A stretch of 64,000 bases of DNA from CAXMMR01 sp965198995 (GTDB lineage Bacteria; Pseudomonadota; Alphaproteobacteria; Acetobacterales; Acetobacteraceae). A model generated the notes under the pieces. That model saw nothing but the letters and a program-made list of their open reading frames with translations, was not told where the DNA came from and did not search any database. Where the stretch lies: assembly GCA_965198995.1 (NCBI GenBank), contig CBDAQG010000002.1:1922001-1986000 (forward strand), written 5' to 3'. How positions within the stretch are numbered: position 1 is the stretch's first letter; the number at the start of each line of letters is the position of its first letter. The position numbers were made by a program, and so were the translations under genes. This document shows positions 18,311 through 26,659 of the stretch, one piece after another.

Positions 18311-19233
18311 TCACGCTGGATCAGGTCACCGTGCGGCGCGGCGGACGGGCGATCGTCGACGGCGTGTCGCTGGCGCTGCGGCCGGGCGAGTTCGCGGTGC
18401 TCGTCGGCCCCTCCGGCTGCGGCAAGTCGACCACGCTGCGCACCATCAACCGGCTCGTCGGCGTCGACGCCGGCCGGGTGCTGGTCGGCGGCCAGGACAT
18501 CGCCACCCTGCCCGCCGAGGCGCTGCGCCGGCGCATCGGCTATGTCATCCAATCCACCGGCCTGTTCCCGCACTGGACGGTGGCGCAGAACATCGCCGCC
18601 GTCCCGCGCCTGCTCGGCTGGAGCCCCGCCCGCATCGCCGCCCGCGTCACAGCCCTGCTCGAGACGCTGCAGCTCGACCCGGCCGAGTTCGCCGCCAAGC
18701 GTCCCGCCCAGCTCTCCGGCGGCCAGCAGCAGCGCGTCGGCGTCGCCCGCGCACTCGCCGCCGACCCACCGATGCTGCTGATGGACGAGCCGTTCGGCGC
18801 GCTGGACCCGATCACCCGCGACGCGCTGCAGGTCGAGATGCTGCGCATCAAGCGCACCGGCGACCGCACCATCCTGCTGGTCACCCACGACATGGACGAG
18901 GCGCTCAGGCTTGGCGACACGGTCGCGGTGATGCGCGCCGGCCGGATCGTGCAAGCCGGCAGCCCGCGCGCGCTGCTCGCCGAGCCGGCCGACCCGTTCG
19001 TCGCCGCCTTCGCCGGCGGCGGCGAGGCCGGGCTCAAGCTGCTCGCGGCGATCACCGTGGCCGAGCGCCGTCGGCCCGAGCTGCGGACAGAGGGCGAGCC
19101 GATCGCCGCCGAGGCCAGCTTGCGCGCAGCCCTCGCGCGCATGTTGGCTGAAGGGCGCGACCAGCTGCCGGTCATTGGCGGCGGCGTTGTCCTGCTGGCC
19201 GACCTGATCAGGAAGGAAGGGCTTCTTTTTTGA
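18307..19233 (+). CDS. yehX: osmoprotectant ABC transporter ATP-binding protein (YehX-like)
   Basis: A 308-aa ATPase, the same length as E. coli YehX. It has Walker A GPSGCGKS (33-40), signature LSGGQQQR (135-142), Walker B LLMDEP (156-161) and switch His in VTHDMDEA. A C-terminal CBS-like region follows (ending LPVIGGGVVLLADLIRKEG). The best start is TTG at 18307, overlapping the permease stop (TTGA). The last residues (GLLF) and the stop come from the left arm of a family B repeat. Confidence 0.9.
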   Translation: MITLDQVTVRRGGRAIVDGVSLALRPGEFAVLVGPSGCGKSTTLRTINRLVGVDAGRVLVGGQDIATLPAEALRRRIGYVIQSTGLFPHWTVAQNIAAVPRLLGWSPARIAARVTALLETLQLDPAEFAAKRPAQLSGGQQQRVGVARALAADPPMLLMDEPFGALDPITRDALQVEMLRIKRTGDRTILLVTHDMDEALRLGDTVAVMRAGRIVQAGSPRALLAEPADPFVAAFAGGGEAGLKLLAAITVAERRRPELRTEGEPIAAEASLRAALARMLAEGRDQLPVIGGGVVLLADLIRKEGLLF

Positions 19234-19261
19234 AAAAAAGCAGCAAAAACCTTTTGCTCGT
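19221..19261. repeat. family B half repeat inside the transporter operon
   Basis: Only the left arm is present: GCTTCTTTTTTGAAAAAAAGCAGC then AAAAACCTTTTGCTCG. It supplies the yehX stop codon and lies at the upstream edge of yehW. Confidence 0.8.
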
Positions 19262-19985
19262 TTCGGGTGGGATGCTCGCTCTGATGACGCTGTTCATGCC
19301 GCTGGCGGCGCCGATCTTTGCCTGGGCATACCCTGGTAGCGGACCGCCGATCTACGCCGGCACCAGCTTCCTTGCCCTGCTGCTCTCGCATGCCGGGCTG
19401 GTCGCCGAGGCGGTGCTGATCGCCACCGGCTTCGGCGTGCCGGTCGGCATCGCGGTGACGAGGCCGCACGGCCGGGAGTTCCGCGCCATCGCCGAGGCGG
19501 TGGCGACGATCGGCCAGACCGTGCCGCCCGCCGCCGTGCTGGCGCTGATGGTGCCTGTCGTGGGGTTCGGCGCCACCCCGACGCTGATCGCGCTCGCCCT
19601 CTACAGCCTGATGCCGATTACGGCCGGCACCATCGCCGGCCTCGACGCCGTCGCGCCCGAGCTGCTCGACGCCGCCAACGGGCTGGGACTAACCCCAGTG
19701 CAGCGACTCCGCCTGGTCGAGCTGCCGATCGCCTGGCCGCTGATCCTGAACGGGCTGCGGCTGGCCAGCATCATCGCCATCGGCACCGCGACGATCGGCT
19801 CCACGGTCGGCGCGCTGACCCTTGGCACACCGATCATCGGCGGCCTGGACGGCGACCGGCCAGGCTACGTCGTGCAGGGAGCGATCATCGTCGGGCTGCT
19901 GGCGATCGTGGTCGACGAGCTTTTTCAAGCAGTCAGCAAGCAGTCCTTTTTTGAAAAAAAGGACCAAAAAACTTCTGCTCGTTAG
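19230..19985 (+). CDS. yehW: osmoprotectant ABC transporter permease (YehW-like)
   Basis: The second permease of the importer, with BPD-type features GQTVPPAAVLALMVPVVGFG and LLDAANGLGLTPVQRLRLVELP. The open frame is 251 aa from a TTG at 19230 overlapping the yehX stop. An ATG at 19272 (MLALMTLFMPL) gives 237 aa, close to E. coli YehW (about 243 aa), and is probably the original start. The first 12 residues of the long form and the last 15 (SFFEKKDQKTSAR and preceding) are encoded by family B repeats. Together with the three genes before it, this completes a YehZYXW-type system. Confidence 0.87.
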   Translation: MKKSSKNLLLVSGGMLALMTLFMPLAAPIFAWAYPGSGPPIYAGTSFLALLLSHAGLVAEAVLIATGFGVPVGIAVTRPHGREFRAIAEAVATIGQTVPPAAVLALMVPVVGFGATPTLIALALYSLMPITAGTIAGLDAVAPELLDAANGLGLTPVQRLRLVELPIAWPLILNGLRLASIIAIGTATIGSTVGALTLGTPIIGGLDGDRPGYVVQGAIIVGLLAIVVDELFQAVSKQSFFEKKDQKTSAR

Positions 19986-20050
19986 AGACGCCCGCCCGCT
20001 CGCGCCCGAACGGATAGAAGTTTTTTGCTTCTTTTTTTCAAAAAAGAAGC
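19943..20050. repeat. family B double-hairpin repeat, copy 3
   Basis: The left arm is the GGACC type (GTCCTTTTTTGAAAAAAAGGAC), overlapping the yehW 3' end. The right arm is the GAAGC type (GCTTCTTTTTTTCAAAAAAGAAGC). It sits between convergent yehW and yajC, where it could end transcription from both sides. Confidence 0.85.
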
Positions 20051-20056
20051 CCTTCC

Positions 20057-20407
20057 TTACTTAGCATCATTCGCCGCCGCGATCGTCCCTGGCTTCACCA
20101 CGGTCGTAATCGTCTCCCGCAGCACCGTCACCCGCACCGTCGGCGCGATCTCCACCTCGATCTCGTTGCTGCCGTCCTTCACCTTCTGCACCGTGCCGAC
20201 GATGCCGCCGCCGGTCACCACGCGGTCACCACGCTTAATCGCCGCGAGCGTGGCGCGCAGCGTCTTCTGCGCCGTCTGCTGCGGCCGGATTAGCAGGAAG
20301 TAGAACACGACGAAGATCAGCACGAGCGGCGCGAACTGCAGCAGCGTCGCGCTGTTCAGGAAGCCGGACGCGTCCTGCGCATAGGCGGGTGAGATCAACA
20401 GGCTCAT
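20057..20407 (-). CDS. yajC: preprotein translocase subunit YajC
   Basis: YajC is a single-span inner-membrane protein associated with SecDF in protein export. The 116-aa product has a short N-terminus with an AYAQD motif, one transmembrane helix (APLVLIFVVFYFLLIRPQQ, about residues 26-44) and the conserved cytoplasmic KRGDRVVTGGGIVGTVQKV. No secD lies downstream on this strand; the next gene (yehW) is convergent. The pair yajC/DUF815 is divergent, as in related bacteria. Confidence 0.95.
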   Translation of the reverse strand: MSLLISPAYAQDASGFLNSATLLQFAPLVLIFVVFYFLLIRPQQTAQKTLRATLAAIKRGDRVVTGGGIVGTVQKVKDGSNEIEVEIAPTVRVTVLRETITTVVKPGTIAAANDAK

Positions 20408-20486
20408 CGCGTCGGGGCTCCGGGTTGTCGTGTGGGCGGCCGGACCATAGTTTGCGCCCTCCCCCTGTCAAACCGGATGCGCCCCG

Positions 20487-21410
20487 ATGGACAGCCTGGC
20501 CCCGCTTCTCGCGCGCATCGCCGATGCGCTCGAACGCCTCTCCCCCGCCGCGCCGCCGCCGGTCGAGCTCGCCACCGCGGACGGCTTCGTCTGGGAGCCC
20601 GCGACCGGGCGTCTGATGCCGGTCGCCGCGATCGCCCGGGTGCCGCTCGACCTGCTGCAGGGCATCGCGGCGCAGAAGCGGCTGCTGCTCGACAACACCA
20701 GCCGCTTCGCCGCCGGCCACCCGGCCAACAACGCCGTGCTCTGGGGCGCCCGCGGCACCGGCAAGAGCTCGCTCGTCAAGGCCGTGCACGCCGCCGTCAA
20801 TGCCGAGCGCCCCGGCAGCCTGGCGCTGATCGAAATCCACCGCGAGGACGTCCGCACGCTGCCGACCCTGCTCAACCTGCTGCGCGACCAAGCCCGGCGC
20901 TGCCTCATCCTCTGCGACGACCTGTCCTTCGAACGGGACGACGCCGACTACAAGGCGCTGAAATCGGTGCTCGACGGCGGCATCGAGGGGCGGCCGGCCA
21001 ACGTGCTGTTCTACGCCACCTCCAACCGCCGCCACCTCATGCCGCGCGAGATGATCGAGAACGAGCAGTCGACTGCCGTCACTCCCGGCGAGGCGATCGA
21101 GGAGAAGGTCTCGCTGTCGGACCGTTTTGGCCTGTGGATCGGCTTTCACAACACCGACCAGCCGACCTACCTCGCCATCGTCGAGGCCTATGCGCGCGAG
21201 CGCGGGCTCACCATCGCACCGGAGGCGCTGCGCGCCGCGGCGTCGGAATGGTCGATCACCCGCGGCGCCCGCTCCGGCCGCGTCGCCTGGCAGTTCATCG
21301 AGGATCTGACCGGCCGTCTCGCCATGCGGCCGGCGGCTGCATTGACGCCGGACGACCATGGGATGGCGGCAGAAGGGAAGGCCAGGGGCTTTGCCCCTGG
21401 ACCCCATTAA
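20487..21410 (+). CDS. DUF815 family AAA-type ATPase
   Basis: A 307-aa P-loop ATPase of unknown cellular role. Walker A is GARGTGKSS (87-95) and the Walker B-like motif LILCDDLSFE is near residues 135-144. The family words ALKSVLDGGIEGRPANVLFYATSNRRHLM and a following EKVSLSDRFGLWI are present in order. The last 12 residues (EGKARGFAPGPH) come from a family A repeat and probably replace the original terminus. Confidence 0.9.
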   Translation: MDSLAPLLARIADALERLSPAAPPPVELATADGFVWEPATGRLMPVAAIARVPLDLLQGIAAQKRLLLDNTSRFAAGHPANNAVLWGARGTGKSSLVKAVHAAVNAERPGSLALIEIHREDVRTLPTLLNLLRDQARRCLILCDDLSFERDDADYKALKSVLDGGIEGRPANVLFYATSNRRHLMPREMIENEQSTAVTPGEAIEEKVSLSDRFGLWIGFHNTDQPTYLAIVEAYARERGLTIAPEALRAAASEWSITRGARSGRVAWQFIEDLTGRLAMRPAAALTPDDHGMAAEGKARGFAPGPH

Positions 21411-21607
21411 AGGCGGAGCCTTTAAAATCCATTCCTTGTCCATCGCTCCAGGGCGAGGTCGGTGGCATGGGAAGTCGGGTTGAATGGCTTCGCCAAGCAA
21501 GAAAGTGCCCGGCTCGACGCCAAACGGATGCGGGTCTGGGGCGCCGCCCCATCGTGCGAATGCACGCTGTCCCGTGACGGGTCCAGAGGCAGAGCCTCTG
21601 ACCTTCC
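21374..21607. repeat. family A composite repeat, copy 3
   Basis: The left terminal hairpin is CCAGGGGC-TTT-GCCCCTGG, followed by CCCCATTAAAGGCGGAGCC/TTTAAAATCC. The spacer holds TTGAATGGCTTCGCCAAGC (21480-21498), then GCGGGTCTGGGGCGCCGCCCC. The terminal hairpin CCAGAGGC-AGA-GCCTCTGA is followed by CCTTCC. The left end encodes the DUF815 protein tail. Confidence 0.88.
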
Positions 21608-22444
21608 TTACGTACTTTGCACAATCAGCAGCATCGACGTCGTCACGAACCCGCCCAGCAGCAACTTGATGTGCTGGTGCTCCGGCCCGCCATACGGCGG
21701 CACGTCATAGTTCAGATCAGACGGATGGTCGCCGGCGTAGAAGTCGCAGCGGGCAAGGCCGAGGCCGGCGCGGCGCAGGCGCCGGTCGAGCGCCTCGATG
21801 TCCTGCTGGCGATAGATCAGCGAGCCGCCGACGCTCAGCGTGTCGTCATTTGAGGTGACGTTGAATTCGGTGGTGTGCACGGCGCAGCCGCCGGGTGCGA
21901 GCAGGCGCGCGGACTGCTCGACGAAGGCAAGCCCGGCTTCGAGCGTGCCGAGATGCTCGATCGAGCATGAGCTCCAAACGAAGTCGAAGCGCTCCGGCCA
22001 GGGCAGGTCGAGCTCGCGCATGTCGGCGGGGCGAAAGCGCACCCGGCGGTCAAACGCGTCGCGGTCGATGAGCTCGGGCCGGAACAGCGCATCGAGCGAG
22101 GCGGCGTGCTGGCCCGTGGTGCTCCAGCCATCGGCCTCGCTGCCCACCGCCTGGTCGGTGGCGAGCACCTGCACGCCGCGGGCGGCGAACGCTGCCGGCA
22201 GCGGCTCGGTGCCGACTGCGAAGCCGCAACCGGTGCGCCCCGGCGCCAGCTTGCCGCGCTCCTCCAGCGCCTGAGCGATGGCGCACCATTCCCAGGCCTT
22301 GCGATGCGGGCGTCGCGGCGGCACGCCGGCGTCCAGGCCGTAGCGCGGCAGCGGCAGCAGCGCCGCCTGGCGGGCATACCAATCAGTCAGGAAGTGCTCG
22401 TGGCGGCAGACTAGGGAAGTGAGCATGGGCTTGCTGCTTAGCAA
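21608..22444 (-). CDS. class I SAM-dependent methyltransferase-like protein
   Basis: A 278-aa protein (272 from the internal ATG at 22426). It has a glycine-containing cofactor motif (GCGFAVGTEPLPAAFAARG then VLATDQ, about residues 72-98) and a post-motif FDFVWSSCSIEHLG followed by LLAPGGCAVHTTEFN, typical of class I methyltransferases. The C-terminus (SDLNYDVPPYGGPEHQHIKL) looks like a substrate-side segment. The substrate is unknown; neighbours give no hint. It is flanked on both sides by family A and B repeats, so it may be a mobile accessory gene. Confidence 0.75.
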   Translation of the reverse strand: MLSSKPMLTSLVCRHEHFLTDWYARQAALLPLPRYGLDAGVPPRRPHRKAWEWCAIAQALEERGKLAPGRTGCGFAVGTEPLPAAFAARGVQVLATDQAVGSEADGWSTTGQHAASLDALFRPELIDRDAFDRRVRFRPADMRELDLPWPERFDFVWSSCSIEHLGTLEAGLAFVEQSARLLAPGGCAVHTTEFNVTSNDDTLSVGGSLIYRQQDIEALDRRLRRAGLGLARCDFYAGDHPSDLNYDVPPYGGPEHQHIKLLLGGFVTTSMLLIVQST

Positions 22445-22450
22445 GCAAGC

Positions 22451-22548
22451 GGTTCTTTTTTGAAAAAAAGAACGAAAAAACTTTCGCCCGTCAGGGTCGC
22501 AACAGCGCGAGCAAAAGTTTTTTGCTTCTTTTTTTCAAAAAAAGAAGC
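22451..22548. repeat. family B double-hairpin repeat, copy 4
   Basis: The left arm is the GAACG type (GGTTCTTTTTTGAAAAAAAGAAC) and the right arm the GAAGC type, with a central CTTTCGCCCG...CGAGCAAAAG pairing. It lies between the methyltransferase start and the serS stop. Confidence 0.85.
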
Positions 22549-22554
22549 TCTTGC

Positions 22555-23865
22555 CTACGCCTCGATGATCTCCGTCCCACCCATGTAGGGCCGCAGCGCC
22601 GGCGGGATGACGATCGCGCCGGTGGCGGTCTGATGCGTCTCCATCACCGCGATCAGCGCCCGGCCGACGGCCACGCCGGAACCATTCAGCGTGTGCACAA
22701 AGCTGACGGCGCGGCCCTCGGCCGCGCGGTAGCGCGCGTTCATCCGCCGCGCCTGGAAGGCGCGGCAATTAGAACACGAGCTGATCTCCCGCCAGGCTTG
22801 CTGGCCGGGCAGCCAGACCTCGAGGTCGTAGGTCCTGGCGGCGGAAAAGCCGGTGTCGCCGGCGCAGAGCAGCATGCGCCGGAAGGTGAGGCCGAGCGCG
22901 GCGAGCACCGTCTCGGCGGCGCGGGTCATACGCTCGTGCTCGGCATCACTGTCCTCCGGGCGGACGACCGAGACCAGCTCGACCTTGCGGAACTGGTGCT
23001 GGCGCAGCATGCCGCGGGTGTCGCGCCCGGCCGAACCGGCCTCGGCGCGGAAGCAGTCGGTCAACGCCGTCATGCGTATCGGCAGGCGTGCCTCGGGAAT
23101 GATCTCGCCGGCGACGAGGTTGGTGAGCGGCACCTCGGCGGTCGGGATCAGCCACCGGCCATCCGTCGTTTTGAACAGATCGTCGGCGAATTTCGGCAGC
23201 TGGCCGGTGCCGAACATGGTGGCGTCGTTGACCAGGGACGGGACGCTCGCCTCCTCGTAGCCGTGCTGGTCGACATGCAGGTCGATCATGAACTGGCCCA
23301 GCGCCCGCTCCAGCCGGGCGAGCGGGCCGCGCAGCACGGTGAAGCGGCTGCCGGCGAGCTTGGCGGCGGCCTCGAACTGCATCAGCCCGAGCGCCTCGCC
23401 GAGCTCGAAGTGCTGGCGTGGGGTGAATGCGTAGTCCGGCGGCTCGCCGGTCCGGCGCTGCTCCACGTTGGCGGCCTCGTCGGCGCCGTCCGGCACCCCG
23501 GCGTCGAGGATGTTCGGCAGGCCCTCCAAATACTTCTTTATCTCGGCCGACTTGCCATCGACCAAGATGGCGTCCTGGTGAATGTTCTGCCGGATCTTAC
23601 CGCTCCGGGTCGTCAGATCCTTCAATTCCGCCACCAGATCGCTCCTGCCTTCTGATGGAACATCAAGTTTGAAAGACTTGACAATTGCTTTCACTTGCGT
23701 CTCGTAATCTTGCGCCTCGGAATGCTGCGACTCCGCCATGGCGATCAAAGCACGACGCTCACGGTCGAGCTTGATTACCTCCTTTGAGGCCGAAGGTAGC
23801 CCTCGCCGCGCCATCGCGGCATCGAACACGTCCGGGTCCTGGCGAATTGCCTTGATGTCATGCAT
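22555..23865 (-). CDS. serS: seryl-tRNA synthetase
   Basis: A class II aminoacyl-tRNA synthetase that charges tRNA-Ser. The 436-aa product starts MHDIKAIRQDPDVFDAAM and has the N-terminal coiled-coil arm (about residues 30-100). Class II motifs follow: FRAEAGSAGRDTRGMLRQHQF (motif 2), EVWLPGQQAWREISSCSNC, and the motif 3 region NGSGVAVGRALIAVME. I chose the ATG at 23865, which overlaps the tatC 3' end by eight bases, as the family start; the longer frame adds an unrelated prefix. It is part of the tatB-tatC-serS run. Confidence 0.96.
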   Translation of the reverse strand: MHDIKAIRQDPDVFDAAMARRGLPSASKEVIKLDRERRALIAMAESQHSEAQDYETQVKAIVKSFKLDVPSEGRSDLVAELKDLTTRSGKIRQNIHQDAILVDGKSAEIKKYLEGLPNILDAGVPDGADEAANVEQRRTGEPPDYAFTPRQHFELGEALGLMQFEAAAKLAGSRFTVLRGPLARLERALGQFMIDLHVDQHGYEEASVPSLVNDATMFGTGQLPKFADDLFKTTDGRWLIPTAEVPLTNLVAGEIIPEARLPIRMTALTDCFRAEAGSAGRDTRGMLRQHQFRKVELVSVVRPEDSDAEHERMTRAAETVLAALGLTFRRMLLCAGDTGFSAARTYDLEVWLPGQQAWREISSCSNCRAFQARRMNARYRAAEGRAVSFVHTLNGSGVAVGRALIAVMETHQTATGAIVIPPALRPYMGGTEIIEA

Positions 23866-24661
23866 CGACGGCGACCTTCGGCTCGACAATCCGCGCCGCA
23901 AAGATCGACAGCTCGTAGAGCAGGATCAGCGGCACAGCGAGGCCCGTCTGCGTGATCACGTCCGGCGGCGTCAGGATAGCCGCGGCGATGAAGCAGCCGA
24001 CATAGGCGTAGCGCCGCGCCTTGCGCAAACCCTTGCTGGTGACCAGCCCCGCCTTGGCGCACAGCGTCAGCGCCACCGGCAACTGGAAGGCGATGCCGAA
24101 GGCGAAGATCAGCTTCATCACCAGCGACAGATACTCGCTCACCTTCGCCTGCAACTGGATCTGCAGCCCGTCCGTGCCCGCCGGCGTCTCGAAGCTCAGG
24201 AAGAAACGCCAGGCGAACGGAAACACGAAGTAGTACGCCAGCGCCGCGCCCAGCACGAACAGGATCGGGGTCGCCAGCAGGAACGGCAGAAAGGCGCGCT
24301 TCTCGCTGCGATACAGCCCCGGCGCGATGAACATCCATAGCTGGCCGGCGATCACCGGAAACGCCAGGAACGCCGCGCCGAAGAACGCCACCTTGATGTA
24401 GGTGAAGAACGCCTCGTACAGGGCCGTGTAGATCAGGTGCGGCTGCTCGCCCTTGCCGCGCATGATGCGCGCCAGCGGCTGGGCCAGGAAGAAGTAGATC
24501 TGGCCGGAGAAGTGGTAGCAGACCGCGAAGGCAATCCCGAACGCCAGCCCCGACCACATCAGCCGCCGCCGCAGCTCGACCAGATGCTCGAGCAGCGGCA
24601 TCGCCTTGTCGTTGATCACGTCCGCCGCAGGCGCGGCGGGCTCAGGCCGTGCCCGGGACAT
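23858..24661 (-). CDS. tatC: Sec-independent protein translocase TatC
   Basis: The core receptor subunit of the twin-arginine translocase in the inner membrane. The 267-aa product has six predicted helices and the diagnostic N-terminal MPLLEHLVELRRRL, then PLARIM, YTALYEAFFTYIKVAFF and FAFGIAFQLPV. It lies 9 bp after tatB and overlaps serS by eight bases, so all three are one message. Confidence 0.96.
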   Translation of the reverse strand: MSRARPEPAAPAADVINDKAMPLLEHLVELRRRLMWSGLAFGIAFAVCYHFSGQIYFFLAQPLARIMRGKGEQPHLIYTALYEAFFTYIKVAFFGAAFLAFPVIAGQLWMFIAPGLYRSEKRAFLPFLLATPILFVLGAALAYYFVFPFAWRFFLSFETPAGTDGLQIQLQAKVSEYLSLVMKLIFAFGIAFQLPVALTLCAKAGLVTSKGLRKARRYAYVGCFIAAAILTPPDVITQTGLAVPLILLYELSIFAARIVEPKVAVDA

Positions 24662-24670
24662 CCGCGGCGC

Positions 24671-25219
24671 TCAGCGCCCGCTCGGCACGGTGCCGGGAAC
24701 CGGCTCGCGCTTGGGGATCGGCCCCATCTCCTCGGCCGGCGCACGACCCACGGCCGGCGGGATGAAGGCCGGCGCCGGCGGCGCGAGGGCCGCTTCGGCG
24801 TCCGCAGCCGGGCCGGGCGTGCCCGGCGGCAAAAACGCCGGCGTCGCACCCGAGGCGATGGCGGTCTCCGGCCGGGCCTCCACCTCGCGCGCCGGCGGGA
24901 ATGGCGGCGGCGTCTTCAGCGGGTCGTCGCTCATCGTGCGGCGGATCGCGCCATCGGCGTCGATCGCCTTGGCGAGCTGGCCGCGCAGGTTCAGCCCGCG
25001 CAGGTCGGAGCGCAGCTCGGTCAGCGAGTTGCGCACCTCGTGCAGCTCGGTATCGCGCACCATCTCGTCGACCTGGCCCTGAAAGTCGGCCGCCATCTTG
25101 CGGGCCTTCTTGACGAAGCTGGCGATCGTGCGGATCGCCACCGGCATGTCCTTGGGGCCGATGAGCACGAGCGCCACGACGCCGATCAGCGCAATCTCGG
25201 ACCAGTCAAAGCCGAACAT
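24671..25219 (-). CDS. tatB: Sec-independent protein translocase TatB
   Basis: TatB forms the substrate receptor with TatC. The 182-aa product begins MFGFDWSEIALIGVVALVLIG (single N-terminal helix with the family Glu8). It continues with PKDMPVAIRTIASFVKKARK (amphipathic helix) and a long Ala/Pro-rich cytoplasmic tail. In related genomes tatA commonly precedes tatB; here the upstream position holds a plus-strand membrane gene and no tatA-like frame is present. Confidence 0.93.
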   Translation of the reverse strand: MFGFDWSEIALIGVVALVLIGPKDMPVAIRTIASFVKKARKMAADFQGQVDEMVRDTELHEVRNSLTELRSDLRGLNLRGQLAKAIDADGAIRRTMSDDPLKTPPPFPPAREVEARPETAIASGATPAFLPPGTPGPAADAEAALAPPAPAFIPPAVGRAPAEEMGPIPKREPVPGTVPSGR

Positions 25220-25298
25220 GGCGCCTGCCTAGCACGCCGCCGCAGAGCGCAAAAGGCGACGCGGCGCGGCAGCGTCAAGCGGCACCCAAGGGCGGCGA

Positions 25299-26042
25299 TT
25301 GCACCCAGCGGCGCAACGTGCTCCCGCCTCATGCATGCAGACCATCCACGTGCCCCGCGCCGGCAAGCGCTACTGGGCCGCGCTGTCGCTCGCCAGCGTC
25401 GCCGGCGCCAACCTCGGCGATTTCTGCGCCCACGACCTGCACGCCGGGCATCTGCGCGGACTGGCGCCGCTGGCGCTGCTGTTCGGCGCCGTCCTCACCC
25501 TGGAGCGCCGTTCCGACCGGCCGGGAGAAAGCTGGTACTGGCTCGCCATCCTGATCCTGCGCACCGCCGCCACCAACCTCGCCGACCTCGCCGACCACGA
25601 CCTGCGCCTGCCGTCCCTGGCCGTCATCGCCGGCTTGGCCGCGCTGATCGCGGCAACCCTGTTCACCAGCCGACATCGCTCCTCCCGCCTTCCATCGACG
25701 GACGCGCGCTACTGGACCGCCATGCTGCTCGCCGGCACGCTGGGCACCGCCGTCGGCGACGCCATCGCCGACGGTCTCGGTCTCACCCCAGCCTGCGCCC
25801 TGACCACGCTCGCACTCGCCGCTGCCCTGCTCGGTGGCGCCGGCTACTGGCCAACCGTGCTCACCATCCGCACCGCCGGCACCAATGTCGGCGACCTGTC
25901 CGCGCACGCGATCGGCCTGATGCCAAGCACCATCCTCAGCATCGGCGCTTTCGTGGGGATCCTGGTCGTGTGGAAAGGCCAGGGCTCTGCCCTGGACCCG
26001 CTGCGGGCGGCGCCCCCAGACCCGCAGCCGTTTGAGGACTAA
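25299..26042 (+). CDS. COG4705-like membrane protein with four internal repeats
   Basis: A 247-aa hydrophobic protein, or 235 aa from the ATG at 25335 (MQTIHVPRAGKRYW). It is built of four related units of about 50 residues. Each has an aromatic pair and a G/A-T/A-N-x-G/A-D-x-x-A-H/D motif: RYWAALSLASVAGANLGDF, WYWLAILILRTAATNLADLA, RYWTAMLLAGTLGTAVGDAI and GYWPTVLTIRTAGTNVGDLS. This resembles the uncharacterised COG4705 membrane family. The last 22 residues (GQGSALDPLRAAPPDPQPF and three more) come from a family A repeat. It stands where tatA would be expected, on the opposite strand. Function unknown. Confidence 0.75.
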   Translation: MHPAAQRAPASCMQTIHVPRAGKRYWAALSLASVAGANLGDFCAHDLHAGHLRGLAPLALLFGAVLTLERRSDRPGESWYWLAILILRTAATNLADLADHDLRLPSLAVIAGLAALIAATLFTSRHRSSRLPSTDARYWTAMLLAGTLGTAVGDAIADGLGLTPACALTTLALAAALLGGAGYWPTVLTIRTAGTNVGDLSAHAIGLMPSTILSIGAFVGILVVWKGQGSALDPLRAAPPDPQPFED

Positions 26043-26143
26043 CTCCTCCGCCCTGACTTGGCGAAGCCAGCCAGAGATGAATGACAGATGGATTGCAAAG
26101 GCTCCGCCTCTGATGGGGTCGAGGGCAACACTCCTCGCCTTGC
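25972..26143. repeat. family A composite repeat, copy 4
   Basis: Same order as copy 1: CCAGGGC-TCT-GCCCTGG, GC-rich second stem, spacer word TTGGCGAAGCC (about 26057), GGATTGCAAAGGCTCCGCC, and a degraded terminal hairpin. It spans the 3' end of the COG4705-like gene and reaches the scpB stop. Confidence 0.85.
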
Positions 26144-26659
26144 TCAGCCTCCCTCCACAATAAGCTCCTCCCGACGCGGCAGGTCGCTCAGGTCGTTCAG
26201 CCCGAACCGCACCAGGAACTCCGTCGTCGTCGCCCACAGCGTCGGCCGCCCCGGCACCTCCTTGCGGCCGAGCGAGCGGATCAGCCCGGCCTCGAGCAGC
26301 AGGTCGAGCGTCTGCTGGCCGAGACTGGCGCCGCGCACCGCCTCGATCTCGGCGCGGGTCGCCGGCTGCTGGTAGGCGATCACCGCCAGCACCTCCATCG
26401 CCGCCCGCGGCAGCCGGCGCGGCTGGGCGATCACCCGCGTCAGCCGCGGCGCCAGGTCGGCGGCGGTGCGGAACTGCCAGCCGCCGGCGACCGCGACCAG
26501 CTCGACGCCACCGCCGGCGTAGCGCGCCTGCACCTCGGCGATCACCGACGCGGCGTCCACGCCCGGGCCGAGCAGCGCCCCGACGGCGGCGGTGGTGAGC
26601 GGCTCGGCGGCGGCGAACAGCATCGCCTCGGCCAGTCGTCGGTGCTCCGTCTCGCTCAT
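26144..26659 (-). CDS. scpB: segregation and condensation protein B
   Basis: ScpB is a winged-helix kleisin-binding subunit of the Smc-ScpAB condensin. The 171-aa product has EAMLFAAAEPLTTAAV at the start and LPRAAMEVLAVIAYQQPATRAEIEAVRG in the middle. It then has LLEAGLIRSLGRKEVPGRP and LWATTTEFLVRFGLNDLSDL, all canonical. It overlaps the scpA stop by four bases. Its stop borders a family A repeat. Confidence 0.95.
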   Translation of the reverse strand: MSETEHRRLAEAMLFAAAEPLTTAAVGALLGPGVDAASVIAEVQARYAGGGVELVAVAGGWQFRTAADLAPRLTRVIAQPRRLPRAAMEVLAVIAYQQPATRAEIEAVRGASLGQQTLDLLLEAGLIRSLGRKEVPGRPTLWATTTEFLVRFGLNDLSDLPRREELIVEGG

